Below are positions 37,366 to 45,780 of a DNA stretch of 64,000 nucleotides, piece by piece. Below the pieces are notes generated by a model. The model searched no databases. It was not told the DNA's origin and worked only from the letters and a program-made list of their open reading frames with translations. The stretch's first letter is position 1, and each line of letters opens with the position of its first letter. A program made the position numbers and the translations under genes. Source of the DNA: Sphingobacteriaceae bacterium GW460-11-11-14-LB5 (lineage in GTDB: Bacteria > Bacteroidota > Bacteroidia > Sphingobacteriales > Sphingobacteriaceae); contig CP021237.1 in assembly GCA_002151545.1 (NCBI GenBank), positions 1,736,001 through 1,800,000 on the forward strand, in the 5' to 3' direction.

Positions 37366-37788
37366 ATGATAAAGAAACTCTTGATTTTTTCGGGCTTATT
37401 AATTTCCACCAGCTTTTGTTTTGCTCAAAAAACAGCAGTAGAAGATGCTGTAACCAAATTAACAAAATTAATGGTTAGCCCTGATAGTTCGGCGCTTGAT
37501 AAAATAATTTTGAATAACCTAAGTTACGGCCATTCGAGTGGAAAGATTCAAACCAAACAAGAGTTTATGCACTCATTGCTTTCCGGCGAATCTGATTTTG
37601 TGGATATTAATTTAACCGATCAGACGGTTGTTGTTCAAAATAAAACAGCTTTGGTACGTCATACGCTAAATGCCAAAACAAATGATAAAAATGTTCCCGG
37701 AAATGTGAAATTGTATATTCTTTTAATCTGGAGCAAAGAAAAATCAGAATGGAAATTAATTGGTAGACAAGCAGTTAAGGTATTATAA
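37366..37788 (+). CDS. Secreted NTF2-like (DUF4440/SnoaL-like) protein
   Basis: The start at 37366 gives MIKKLLIFSGLLISTSFCFAQ, a good signal peptide. The upstream ATG at 37285 would bury it behind 27 residues. The mature part of about 120 residues follows the cone-shaped NTF2-like plan: an initial helix (VEDAVTKLTKLMVSPDSSAL), a GHSSGKIQTKQEFMHSL segment, and late strands ALVRHTLNAK, LYILLIWSKEKSEWKLIGRQAVKV. Many such proteins are periplasmic and of unknown substrate. It is divergent from the macroglobulin gene. Confidence 0.8.
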   Translation: MIKKLLIFSGLLISTSFCFAQKTAVEDAVTKLTKLMVSPDSSALDKIILNNLSYGHSSGKIQTKQEFMHSLLSGESDFVDINLTDQTVVVQNKTALVRHTLNAKTNDKNVPGNVKLYILLIWSKEKSEWKLIGRQAVKVL

Positions 37789-37796
37789 ATATTTTT

Positions 37797-37831
37797 TTTA
37801 CAATTTCGGAAATTAATTCCGAAATTGTAAA
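37797..37831. promoter_or_regulatory. Near-perfect long palindrome before the DUF4143 ATPase gene
   Basis: The 35-bp stretch reads tttacaatttcgga, an AT centre, then tccgaaattgtaaa. The arms pair over 14 bp with one extra A near the middle. It starts 8 bp after the stop of the NTF2-like gene, follows a run of T, and ends 8 bp before the ATG of the ATPase gene. It could be a terminator for the upstream gene or an RNA hairpin or operator that controls the ATPase gene. The sequence does not decide between these. Confidence 0.6.
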
Positions 37832-37839
37832 TTTATAGT

Positions 37840-38994
37840 ATGATTGAAAGAATTGCTAAAAAAGAACTACTTGAGTTAAGTGACCAGTTTAAATCAATAG
37901 CTGTAATTGGCCCAAGGCAATCCGGCAAAACTACCTTAACCAGAAATGTTTTTCCAGATAAACCTTATGTTTCTTTAGAAAACCCGGATACGCGCTTGTA
38001 CGCTGAAGATGATCCACGTGGGTTTTTGAGTCAATTTCCTGATGGCGCTATCTTAGATGAAGCGCAGAGAACTCCTAAACTCTTTTCTTATATACAACAA
38101 ATTCTGGATGAATCGACATCTAAAGGGAAATTCATCATTACAGGTTCTAATAATTTTTTACTTCAGGAAAGCATCGTACAAACCTTAGCGGGTAGGGTAG
38201 CTTATATTAAACTTTTACCGCTTTCTATCTCAGAATTAAAATCAGCAAACATGTTTAATGAAAATGTTAACGGCTTTATTCTAAAGGGCGGATATCCACC
38301 TATTTATGATCAAAATATCCCGCCTAACAAATGGCACCAAAACTATATAAATACATACTTGGAAAAAGATGTGAGGCAGATAAAGAACATTACCAATTTG
38401 TCATTGTTCGAAAGGTTTTTAAGACTATGTGCGGGTAGGATTGGACAATTATTAAACATGAATAGTTTAGGGATTGAAGTTGGTGTAGATAGTAAAACAA
38501 TAGCTTCGTGGATTGGGGTTCTTGAAAGTAGTTTCGTGATACATTTACTGAAACCTCATCATCAAAATTTTAATAAACGCATAGTTAAAATGCCGAAATT
38601 ATATTTTTATGATACTGGACTGGCAACTGCCTTACTAGGGATACAGAATGAACTACAATTAGATACTCATCCAAGTAAGGGAAGTCTCTTTGAAAATATG
38701 GTTATTATTGAAATGCTGAAATCAAGATTTAATTTGGGACTACCCGATAATCTATATTTTTGGAGGGATAATGTAGGCAATGAGATTGATGTTTTAATTG
38801 ATGAAGCAGGTACGCTTTACCCAATAGAAATTAAAGCTGGTAAAACGATAAATACCGATTACTTTAAGGGAATTAATTTTTGGAATAAATTAACATCTGG
38901 AACAGGGGGAACAATAATATATGCAGGAAGTGAATCGCAGATGAGAAGTACTAATATTAATATCTATCCCTGGAACAGTATGGGCTGGGAATAA
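37840..38994 (+). CDS. DUF4143-type AAA ATPase
   Basis: This 384-residue protein has Walker A GPRQSGKT (24-31), Walker B AILDEAQ (70-76) and the FIITGSNNFLL sensor segment, then a winged-helix part. The C-terminal DUF4143 domain shows a nuclease-like signature: D317 in NEIDVLI, with E330 and K332 in PIEIKAG. This is the D...ExK pattern of the PD-(D/E)XK fold. These ATPases are abundant, stand alone, and have no settled function. They often look recently acquired. A long palindrome lies immediately before the gene. Confidence 0.9.
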   Translation: MIERIAKKELLELSDQFKSIAVIGPRQSGKTTLTRNVFPDKPYVSLENPDTRLYAEDDPRGFLSQFPDGAILDEAQRTPKLFSYIQQILDESTSKGKFIITGSNNFLLQESIVQTLAGRVAYIKLLPLSISELKSANMFNENVNGFILKGGYPPIYDQNIPPNKWHQNYINTYLEKDVRQIKNITNLSLFERFLRLCAGRIGQLLNMNSLGIEVGVDSKTIASWIGVLESSFVIHLLKPHHQNFNKRIVKMPKLYFYDTGLATALLGIQNELQLDTHPSKGSLFENMVIIEMLKSRFNLGLPDNLYFWRDNVGNEIDVLIDEAGTLYPIEIKAGKTINTDYFKGINFWNKLTSGTGGTIIYAGSESQMRSTNINIYPWNSMGWE

Positions 38995-39042
38995 CAGTAG
39001 CCTTTTATCGCGGTTTTAGGACTGAGGACTTAAGGCTCATGA

Positions 39043-39453
39043 CTATTTAATCATCACCCCGGGCCGGTTTACCAATGGGATTTTAATCAGATTGGAATCG
39101 ATGATGCTTTCGGGTAAGAAAATAAACTTTTTATCGTAAATGGTGTCGCCAATGTAATAGCTTAGCCAGTATTCGTTAGTTAAGCCAAATACTTCAGGAT
39201 CGATGGCTTCCACGCCTGCAAATGAATTGGCTTCCATGTCACCTACAAAGTGTCTTAAAACAGAAGTTTTCACCTGTTTACCGTCTTTTTCACCATAACC
39301 TTTAGAGCTGATCAAAACATTGGTTATGGGCTCGTTTTTTAAATTAACGAGATAAACCGTCCAGCTTTTTACTTCTGGTGTTTCGCCCATTAATACAACG
39401 GCCATCGCAATATCTTCAACTGTATTTTCTGGTAAATCTGCTTTCATAACCAT
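39043..39453 (-). CDS. Conserved hypothetical protein (136 aa)
   Basis: A small soluble protein with no signal peptide and no motif I can name. The first half has two strands around WTVYLVNLKNEPITNVLISSKGYG, which resemble a beta-sandwich edge. The second half has ANSFAGVEAIDPEVFGLTNEYWLSYYIGD. A second ATG two codons in (39447) is equally possible as the start. It follows topA on the same strand after a 90-bp gap that contains a hairpin-forming repeat. Confidence 0.7.
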   Translation of the reverse strand: MVMKADLPENTVEDIAMAVVLMGETPEVKSWTVYLVNLKNEPITNVLISSKGYGEKDGKQVKTSVLRHFVGDMEANSFAGVEAIDPEVFGLTNEYWLSYYIGDTIYDKKFIFLPESIIDSNLIKIPLVNRPGVMIK

Positions 39454-39460
39454 TATTTGT

Positions 39461-39533
39461 CGTCATGCTGTCCCGAATTTTTGGGATCAGCATCTCTCGC
39501 AAACAGAGACCCTGAAACAAGTTCAGGGTGACG
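39461..39533. repeat. Two-hairpin intergenic repeat downstream of topA
   Basis: The 73-bp stretch is bounded by CGTCA and TGACG. Inside are two hairpins: atgctg-tccc...ggga-t-cagcat (39465-39493), and ccctgaa/ttcaggg with a 5-nt loop (39510-39528). It starts right below the topA stop codon, so it could end topA transcription. From memory, closely similar phrases recur between genes in Pedobacter relatives, so it is probably a dispersed element. That point needs a genome search. Confidence 0.6.
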
Positions 39534-39542
39534 CGCTGTTAA

Positions 39543-42104
39543 TTACTTTTTCTTCGCTACAGCCTTTTTAGCGGGAGCTTTTTTCTTCGCCGGTGCTTTT
39601 TTCTTCGTTTCGAAAGCGTTTGGCACCTGCTCTACAATCATTTTTTTAACTACTTCCAAATCAATATCCACCAATTCTTCTGGTGTATACTTCTGTTTGG
39701 TCGCCTCGTTGTTTCTTAATTTAAGCATCAGTTTGCCAAAACGGATAAACGGTCCCCAACGGCCATTTTCGATAGAAATTTTTTCAGCATCCCAGGTTTT
39801 AATGTACCTGTTGGCCTCTTTTTCTACTTTTTTGCCGATTAAGGTATTAATGTCTTCTTGTGTTAAATTATCGAAATCGTATCCTTTTGCAGGGATATTG
39901 ATAAACAGGTCGTTCCATTTAATAAACGGACCAAAGCGGCCTTTTCCTTTGGTTACGCCTAAACCTTCATAATAAGCAATAGGTGCATCATCGTCCATTT
40001 TCTGGCGGATAATTTCAACTGCTCTTTCATATGTTACCGATAAAGGTTCCTCGTTTTTAGGAAGGGAAATAAAACTTTCACCCCATTTAACGTAAGGGCC
40101 AAAACGACCAACCCCGATCATTACTTCTTTCCCTTCAAAATCAGGTAGTTGGAAAGGAAGTTTAAATAGCTCCAGCGCATCATCTAAAGTAATGGTTGCA
40201 ACAGACTGTGTCCGCATCAAACTGGCATACCGGGGTTTTTCCTCTTCATCAAGCTCACCAATTTGAACCAATGGCCCAAATTTACCAACCTTGGTGTATA
40301 CATTTTTACCAGTAGCAGGGTCTAAGCCCAATAAGCGCTCGCCAGTGGCACGTTCTGCCGTTTCAAGCGTCGTTTCTACTTCGGTATGAAATGGATTATA
40401 GAACGAGTGCAGCATTTTGGTCCACTCTTGCAAACCCTGTGCAATTTCATCAAATTCTTTCTCCACCTTGGCGGTGAAGTTAAAATCGACGATTCCTTTG
40501 AAATGTTCGACCAGGAAATCGTTTACCACCTCGCCAATATCAGTAGGGAAGAGTTTTGATTTCTCTGCACCGGTAATTTCCGATTTTGTTTCTTTTTTTA
40601 CCTGCCCATCAGCCAAAATGATAGAAGTAAACTTACGTTGTTTACCATCTCTATCTTCTTTAACCACATAACCACGGTTTTGTACTGTAGAAATGGTGGG
40701 TGCATAAGTAGACGGGCGGCCAATGCCCAGTTCTTCTAGTTTTTTAACTAAACTGGCCTCTGTATATCTTGCCGGCGGGCGCGAATAACGCTCGGTTGCC
40801 TGCATTTCTTTTAAAAATAGTTCTTGTCCTTTGCTTAGAGGAGGTAAAATTGCGCCACCTTCTTTTTCTTCGTTTTCTTCATCGTCAGTCGATTCCAGAT
40901 AAACCTTTAAGAAACCATCGAATTTTAATACTTCACCTTCAGCAACTAAATATTCTTTTCGGGTGGAGGCCGTAATCTGAGCGGTTGTTTTTTCGAATAA
41001 GGCCTCACTCATTTGCGAAGCTATTGAACGTTTCCAGATTAAATCGTATAAACGTTTTTCTGAAATATCTCCATCTACACTATGTCTGTCAAAATAGGTT
41101 GGACGGATGGCTTCGTGAGCTTCCTGTGCACCAGCCGATTTTGTTTTGTAAATGCGTTGTTGGTGGTATTTATCGCCATAAGCAGATTTAATCTCTGCAG
41201 CAGCTGCATTTAATGCCGTTTCTGATAAGTTTACAGAGTCTGTTCTCATGTAGGTAATCTTACCCGCTTCGTACAGTCTTTGTGCAACCTGCATGGTTCT
41301 GGCTACCGAAAAACCTAATTTTCTGGAAGCTTCCTGCTGTAAGGTTGAGGTGGTAAACGGCGCTGCCGGATTACGTTTTGCAGGCCTTGTTTCTAAACTC
41401 GTAATGTCGAACCTGGCATTTACACAGTCCTGAAGAAATTTTTCAGCATCAGCCTCATTTTCGAAACGTTGTGGCAATTCTGCTTTTACCAGCTCTCTTC
41501 CTTTGCCGGTAGAAAACTGAGCCGTGATTTTATAGGCTGCAGCTGCATTAAAATTTAAAACTTCTCTTTCTCTGTCAACAATTAAACGTACGGCTACTGA
41601 TTGTACACGGCCTGCAGATAGTGATGGTTTTACTTTTTTCCATAACACCGGAGAAAGTTCGAAACCCACCAAACGATCTAATACACGGCGTGCCTGTTGG
41701 GCATTTACCAGATTATAATCGATGCCACGCGGACTTTCTATAGCTTTTAAAATGGCTGGTTTGGTGATTTCATGAAAAACGATGCGTTTTGTTTTCTCCA
41801 CTTTTAGGCCTAAAGTTTCGAATAAGTGCCAGGAAATAGCTTCCCCCTCGCGGTCCTCATCGGATGCCAGCCATACCATTTCGGCTTCCTTGGCTAGTTT
41901 TTTTAATTCGGCGACCACATTTTTCTTGTCGGCAGGTACCTCGTAGGTTTGGGCAAAATTATTCTTGATATCAATCGCCATATCGCCTTTAACTAAATCC
42001 CGGATATGGCCATAGCTAGATTTCACCAGGAAATCTTTACCTAAATAGCCTTCTATAGTTTTAGCTTTTGCGGGTGACTCGACGATTAATAAATTTTTGG
42101 CCAT
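39543..42104 (-). CDS. topA: DNA topoisomerase I
   Basis: This type IA topoisomerase relaxes negative supercoils. The start is set at 42104 (MAKNLLIVESPAKAKTIEGY), the normal N-terminus. The longer frame adds 16 unlikely residues. The Toprim domain shows VESPAKAKT and DEDREGE, and the active-site Tyr is in KITYMRTDSVNLS. Instead of C-terminal zinc fingers there are repeats of the GRFGPYVKWG type (at least four: KVGKFGPLVQIG, GRFGPYVKWGES, GRFGPFIKWND, GRWGPFIRFGK). The protein ends in a Lys/Ala/Pro-rich basic tail, as in many Bacteroidota TopA proteins. Confidence 0.97.
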   Translation of the reverse strand: MAKNLLIVESPAKAKTIEGYLGKDFLVKSSYGHIRDLVKGDMAIDIKNNFAQTYEVPADKKNVVAELKKLAKEAEMVWLASDEDREGEAISWHLFETLGLKVEKTKRIVFHEITKPAILKAIESPRGIDYNLVNAQQARRVLDRLVGFELSPVLWKKVKPSLSAGRVQSVAVRLIVDREREVLNFNAAAAYKITAQFSTGKGRELVKAELPQRFENEADAEKFLQDCVNARFDITSLETRPAKRNPAAPFTTSTLQQEASRKLGFSVARTMQVAQRLYEAGKITYMRTDSVNLSETALNAAAAEIKSAYGDKYHQQRIYKTKSAGAQEAHEAIRPTYFDRHSVDGDISEKRLYDLIWKRSIASQMSEALFEKTTAQITASTRKEYLVAEGEVLKFDGFLKVYLESTDDEENEEKEGGAILPPLSKGQELFLKEMQATERYSRPPARYTEASLVKKLEELGIGRPSTYAPTISTVQNRGYVVKEDRDGKQRKFTSIILADGQVKKETKSEITGAEKSKLFPTDIGEVVNDFLVEHFKGIVDFNFTAKVEKEFDEIAQGLQEWTKMLHSFYNPFHTEVETTLETAERATGERLLGLDPATGKNVYTKVGKFGPLVQIGELDEEEKPRYASLMRTQSVATITLDDALELFKLPFQLPDFEGKEVMIGVGRFGPYVKWGESFISLPKNEEPLSVTYERAVEIIRQKMDDDAPIAYYEGLGVTKGKGRFGPFIKWNDLFINIPAKGYDFDNLTQEDINTLIGKKVEKEANRYIKTWDAEKISIENGRWGPFIRFGKLMLKLRNNEATKQKYTPEELVDIDLEVVKKMIVEQVPNAFETKKKAPAKKKAPAKKAVAKKK

Positions 42105-42649
42105 GAAATACGTTTTTGTGCAAATAAAGCTATAATTAAAGCATAAATCCAAACCTGAGGAGAATTTAATACAATTTTTTTCTGAAAGGTTGTCGAAATA
42201 TGTTGATTTCCTGGGGGATTTTAATGTGGTTTTAATATTTTTTTGTTTTTGAAAAGCAATAACAATGCTATTGGGCTAAGGTTGTTCCCGCCCCCGTTTC
42301 TGCCGATGAAAAACCGGCATCTCACTTCGGTCGGGTTTAGGTGGCTAGGCTAATGCTGCTATTTAGGTTTTAATAGCGTTGTGCCAGGCATCAAACTTGG
42401 TTCATTAAACCCGATAAAGCGCAATAGCCCACAGCGCAGTGAGGACTATGAGCGATAGCGGGACTGTAAATGCCAAGAACCACTGCCTTCAATTTCCTGA
42501 TCAAAAAAAAGACGCTTGTTTGCGTGCTGAAATAACCTGCTTTCGTTTTCAACCTTAAACGCTTTAATTATCCATATCACATAATTTACAACAACATTAC
42601 GTTAACGAAACCTATTTGTAACTATATTCGTATATAAAATAAAACAACG
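42105..42649. other. 545-bp gap between topA and the glutathione peroxidase gene
   Basis: No convincing reading frame or RNA gene was seen. The middle is more GC-rich than its surroundings. It contains an imperfect inverted repeat at 42410-42462, which begins cccgataaagcgcaatag and ends ctatgagcgatagcggg, and a small tgccg/cggca hairpin near 42303-42322. These look like relics of dispersed repeats. The two flanking genes diverge, so both promoters must lie here. A TATATTCG at 42623-42630, one base from the Bacteroidota -7 consensus, is a candidate for the peroxidase gene. Confidence 0.5.
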
Positions 42650-43162
42650 ATGATCAGCACAATTTTAATTCTATTAAACTTATTGGTGTCGCCACCAAAA
42701 AATGTTTACGATTTCAGCTTTAAAACCATTGATGGTAAAGAAATTAAGCTATCGCAATTTAAAGGCAAAAAAATCTTAATTGTTAACACGGCTTCTAAAT
42801 GTGGTTTCACTCCACAGTATGAGGATTTAGAAAAACTTCAAAAGCAATACGGTAAAAAAGTAGTACTAATTGGCTTCCCTGCCGGTAATTTTGGTGGACA
42901 GGAGTTTTCTACCAACGCAGAAATTAAAGAATTTTGTACCGGAAAGTATAACGTTTCCTTTTTGCTTGCAGAGAAAAGCAGTGTTAAGGGTGATGATATC
43001 AGTCCTTTATTCAAGTATTTAACTTCTCAGACCAATACCGAAGAGCAGGGTGATATTAAATGGAACTTTGAGAAATTTTTGATCAACGAAAAAGGAGAAT
43101 TGGTACACCGTTTCCGTTCAAAAACAAAACCAACAGACGAAGCGATTGTAAAGAACTTATAA
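42650..43162 (+). CDS. Glutathione peroxidase family protein (Cys type)
   Basis: This 170-residue thiol peroxidase, of the BtuE/Gpx class, reduces hydroperoxides, usually with thioredoxin in bacteria. The peroxidatic Cys51 in NTASKCGFTPQY replaces the selenocysteine of animal enzymes. The Gln84 of GNFGGQEF and the Trp of IKWNFEKFLI complete the usual triad. The first 14 or so residues are hydrophobic and could be a signal sequence, so a periplasmic location is possible. The next gene converges on it. Confidence 0.93.
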   Translation: MISTILILLNLLVSPPKNVYDFSFKTIDGKEIKLSQFKGKKILIVNTASKCGFTPQYEDLEKLQKQYGKKVVLIGFPAGNFGGQEFSTNAEIKEFCTGKYNVSFLLAEKSSVKGDDISPLFKYLTSQTNTEEQGDIKWNFEKFLINEKGELVHRFRSKTKPTDEAIVKNL

Positions 43163-43164
43163 AG

Positions 43165-43222
43165 AGTAGGGTTTAGGGGTTAGTGTTTAAGCGCTAAACC
43201 CTAAACGCTAACCCTTAAACAA
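43165..43222. terminator. Bidirectional terminator-like inverted repeat between gpx and aqpZ
   Basis: The gap between these convergent genes is filled by a word-like repeat built from GGGTTTAG/GGGTTAGTG and its complement. The clearest stem pairs gggttagtgttta (43177-43189) with taaacgctaaccc (43202-43214), with one G-T type mismatch. A convergent position and a strong stem suit a terminator used from both sides, though neither side has a long T run. Confidence 0.55.
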
Positions 43223-43233
43223 TTCCATTTAGC

Positions 43234-43941
43234 CTAGCTTTTCTCCAGTACCGTTTTCCAAATTAAAGCACTAAGTGCTGCACCAATAACCGGTGCTACA
43301 ATAAAGAGCCAAACCTGGCTTAATGCCTGTCCGCCAACCAATAGGGCAGGGCCGATACTTCTGGCAGGATTTACCGATACTCCTGTTACCGGGATCCCAA
43401 CAATATGAATGAGTGTTAAACTTAAGCCAATTGCCAATCCCGCAAAGCCTCCGTTGATGTTTTTAGTAGATGTGGAGCCGAAAATAACCAATAAGAAAAT
43501 AAAGGTGAGTACAATTTCAGCAATGAAACCAGCCTGTAGGCTATAATGTTGTGGAGATAGTGCGGCAAAACCATTTTGCCCTAATCCATTTGCTGTTAAA
43601 GAATATTCTGGTTTTCCTGAGGCAATTTGCAGCAAAATAAATGCTCCTACAATACCGCCCAGTATCTGCGCCACAATATAATAGGCTGCTTCTCCAATTT
43701 TCATGCGGCCTGCTATTACCATTCCGATTGAAATGGCCGGATTAATGTGACAGCCTGAAATGTGGCCTATGGCATAAGCCATTGCGGTAACGGATAAGCC
43801 AAAGGCAAAAGATATGCCCAATAAGCCTACGCCTGTGGTTCCGTTTGCTCCTGCTATAACTGCACTACCACAACCCATCAAAACCAACACGAGCGTGCCC
43901 AGGAACTCGGCACTGAATTTAGAAAGTTTACTTGTCTCCAT
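43234..43941 (-). CDS. aqpZ: Aquaporin Z
   Basis: This 235-residue water channel has six membrane helices and the two NPA half-helix loops: HINPAIS with NPA at 67-69, and VNPARS with NPA at 191-193. His179 and Arg194 give the narrow, water-selective filter of AqpZ rather than the glycerol channel pattern. Its length is normal. It is transcribed alone, convergent with the peroxidase gene. Confidence 0.96.
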   Translation of the reverse strand: METSKLSKFSAEFLGTLVLVLMGCGSAVIAGANGTTGVGLLGISFAFGLSVTAMAYAIGHISGCHINPAISIGMVIAGRMKIGEAAYYIVAQILGGIVGAFILLQIASGKPEYSLTANGLGQNGFAALSPQHYSLQAGFIAEIVLTFIFLLVIFGSTSTKNINGGFAGLAIGLSLTLIHIVGIPVTGVSVNPARSIGPALLVGGQALSQVWLFIVAPVIGAALSALIWKTVLEKS

Positions 43942-44283
43942 ATCATTTAATATTTAAAGGTTTAAATGTGGTATCAGGATGATTGTCAATCGAATATAAC
44001 TAAAAAATTAGAATATCAAATGGATAAAGTATTGTTGGTTTGACCTTAGTTGTTGTGAAATTTTAGGCAAGAGAAAGGGGCTTAAATCCATAAGCCCCAA
44101 TAAACCAAACAAACTATTTATGAAGTTTATATATAACTCCTGTTTAAATAAAATGTTTTTGTAAAAAGTAAATTATTTGTGCTTCATTCTGGATTTACTG
44201 GTTTAATTGCAGTTTACTGCCCAAAATGTATATGAATGTAACTGAATTGATAGAAAACAGCGATTTGTTTTAGGTTTAATACC
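43942..44283. other. 342-bp non-coding gap upstream of aqpZ
   Basis: No gene was found. The stretch is AT-rich. It holds the promoter region of aqpZ on one side, and the 3' region of the hydrolase transcript, with a stem-loop at 44077-44098, on the other. A CGAATATA (43992-43999 region), which reads TATATTCG on the - strand, resembles the -7 element suggested for the peroxidase gene and could serve aqpZ. Confidence 0.4.
44077..44098 (-). terminator. Stem-loop terminator
   Basis: ggggctta and taagcccc pair as a perfect 8-bp stem with a 6-nt loop. On the - strand the stem is followed by TTTCTCTT. It lies about 185 bp downstream of the hydrolase stop codon and upstream of aqpZ, and probably ends the hydrolase transcript. 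Confidence 0.6.
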
Positions 44284-45120
44284 CTAAAACAGGTTAAGTT
44301 GTTCCGGTTGGTATAAGTTAGGGTCGAAACTGTAAGCTTCAGGTATATTTTGAGTATTAGATATGTAAAAAAGCTCAGTTTCTTCATATCTCGAAGCAAC
44401 TTTAACAAAGGTATTGCCGGCAACATTTTTAAAAAGATTTTCAACCAACTGTGGGTCGTTGTTATCCTTTGATAAGTGGCTCAATAATAAATGACTCATG
44501 TATGGGGCTTTATGGTTGGTGAAAAGCTCTAAAGCCTGTGCATTACTCAAGTGACCATGCCCACTCATAATTCTTCTTTTCAAAAAATAGGGGTATCTGC
44601 CATTTTCCAGCATCTGCGTATCGTAGTTTGCTTCTAAGAAAGCAGCATGGCAGTTTTTGAAATGTGAGATTAAACGGTCGCATACAGAGCCTATATCAGT
44701 AAAAACACCAACTCTTACGTTATTGCATTCAACGGTAAAGCTGTAAGGATCTGCTGCATCGTGGAATTTAGAAAAGGCAGAAATCTTTAAACCGCCAATC
44801 TGAATGTGCTGTAAATGATTTAATGAAAAGGTATTGTTTGCATCCAATAATAACCGGCTGCTTTTTAAGGTCGCAGTACTAATGTAAACCGGGAGTTTAT
44901 GTTTTTTAGCAAAAACGGAAAGTCCCTTAATGTGGTCACTATGTTCGTGTGAGATAAAAATGGCTTTTACTTTACTGATCGGTAAACCCAAACGGTTCAT
45001 CCGGGTTTCAACTTCTTTGCAGGTTAGGCCAACATCAACCAAAACAGCTTCATTATCATTACCTACATAGTAACAATTGCCATTACTGCCCGAATTAATT
45101 GATGTAAAATATAGTGCCAT
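44284..45120 (-). CDS. MBL-fold metallo-hydrolase (YycJ/WalJ-like)
   Basis: This 278-residue metallo-beta-lactamase-fold enzyme has the metal motif HEHSDH at 58-63, an N-terminal SGSNGNCYYVG strand typical of the YycJ group, and later histidine sites in the GHLSNAQ and LLSHLSKDNNDP segments. Members of this group are predicted nucleases or phosphodiesterases linked to cell-wall and DNA-repair functions, but the substrate is not settled. It lies downstream of marR on the same strand with a 46-bp gap, so the two may be cotranscribed. Confidence 0.92.
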   Translation of the reverse strand: MALYFTSINSGSNGNCYYVGNDNEAVLVDVGLTCKEVETRMNRLGLPISKVKAIFISHEHSDHIKGLSVFAKKHKLPVYISTATLKSSRLLLDANNTFSLNHLQHIQIGGLKISAFSKFHDAADPYSFTVECNNVRVGVFTDIGSVCDRLISHFKNCHAAFLEANYDTQMLENGRYPYFLKRRIMSGHGHLSNAQALELFTNHKAPYMSHLLLSHLSKDNNDPQLVENLFKNVAGNTFVKVASRYEETELFYISNTQNIPEAYSFDPNLYQPEQLNLF

Positions 45121-45166
45121 TTTCAGCCTGCAAGATAAGGCTTATTTGGCGAAGGAAAAAGGAAAA

Positions 45167-45610
45167 CTATACTCTTGTTCCATTGTATTCTACCAGGCGT
45201 GAAAGAAGGGGCAGGAAGGCCTGAATCAGGTTGATTTCTTCCGAAGAAAAGATTTTTTCCATGGTTTGTACCAGCCATTCTTCTTTTATTTTTCTGCTGG
45301 CAATAATGTGTTTTTCGCCCAGTTTGGTTAAGCCGATAAAAACCTTTCGTTTATCCGCTTCGCTTGGAAAGCGCTCTACACATTTGGCATCGAACAGGCG
45401 GTTAATGATTTGCGAAATAGCTTGTTTTGATACCCTTTCCATATCTGCCAGCTCGGTAGATAACATTTTGCCGTGTTGTTCGAGCAGCGACATGGTTAAT
45501 AGTTCAGCGTTGCTAAAGTCTGAACTTACATTCTGCTTGCGTAACTGTCGGGTTAAGCGAGTAACGGTGCTTCTGAGCTTTGCGGCAATCTCTTGTGTTT
45601 GAGTAGGCAT
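45167..45610 (-). CDS. MarR-family transcriptional regulator
   Basis: This 147-residue winged-helix dimeric repressor has a recognition helix region at about 50-75 (STELADMERVSKQAISQIINRLF) and a basic wing (SEADKRKVFIGLT). It is divergent from an MFS exporter gene, the standard arrangement for a repressor of a drug or solvent pump. Matching palindromic sites lie at both promoters (45618-45632 and 45756-45770), so it probably represses both itself and the pump. Confidence 0.93.
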   Translation of the reverse strand: MPTQTQEIAAKLRSTVTRLTRQLRKQNVSSDFSNAELLTMSLLEQHGKMLSTELADMERVSKQAISQIINRLFDAKCVERFPSEADKRKVFIGLTKLGEKHIIASRKIKEEWLVQTMEKIFSSEEINLIQAFLPLLSRLVEYNGTRV

Positions 45611-45617
45611 CTTAATG

Positions 45618-45639
45618 GTAAATAAACTTTACAAATATA
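45618..45639 (-). promoter_or_regulatory. marR promoter -7 element with MarR half-operator
   Basis: On the - strand this reads TATATTTG (-7 element, TAnnTTTG) running into GTAAAGTTTATTTAC, with the final G shared. The left half GTAAAGT equals that of the exporter operator and the right half keeps 5 of 7 positions. It lies 8 bp upstream of the marR start codon. Confidence 0.65.
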
Positions 45640-45748
45640 AGCTTTTAATTTTGTGGATGAACTAATATTGTTTTTTGTTTTGTGTGAATTATGATTATAT
45701 CGTGATAAAACTGCTTATTTTTTGTTTTATAGTTCGATTATAATTTTT

Positions 45749-45770
45749 TACTTTTGTAAAGTTACTTTAC
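45749..45770 (+). promoter_or_regulatory. Exporter promoter -7 element with MarR operator
   Basis: TACTTTTG (45749-45756) is a perfect Bacteroidota -7 element (TAnnTTTG). Its last G is the first base of gtaaagttactttac (45756-45770), a perfect 7+1+7 palindrome. A regulator bound there would cover the start of transcription. The exporter ATG is at 45781. Confidence 0.7.
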
Positions 45771-45780
45771 TATTTTAAAC

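Noticed and set aside
42105..42152. Sixteen-residue extension of TopA
   Set aside because: The protein family starts at MAKNLLIVESPAKAK, and the extension has no match to the usual N-terminus.
42650..43162. Selenocysteine glutathione peroxidase
   Set aside because: The active-site codon is TGT for Cys51, and no in-frame TGA or SECIS-like element is seen.
43985..44010. Firm promoter call for aqpZ
   Set aside because: Only a one-mismatch -7 element is visible and no -33 element at the right distance, so it is mentioned only as a candidate.
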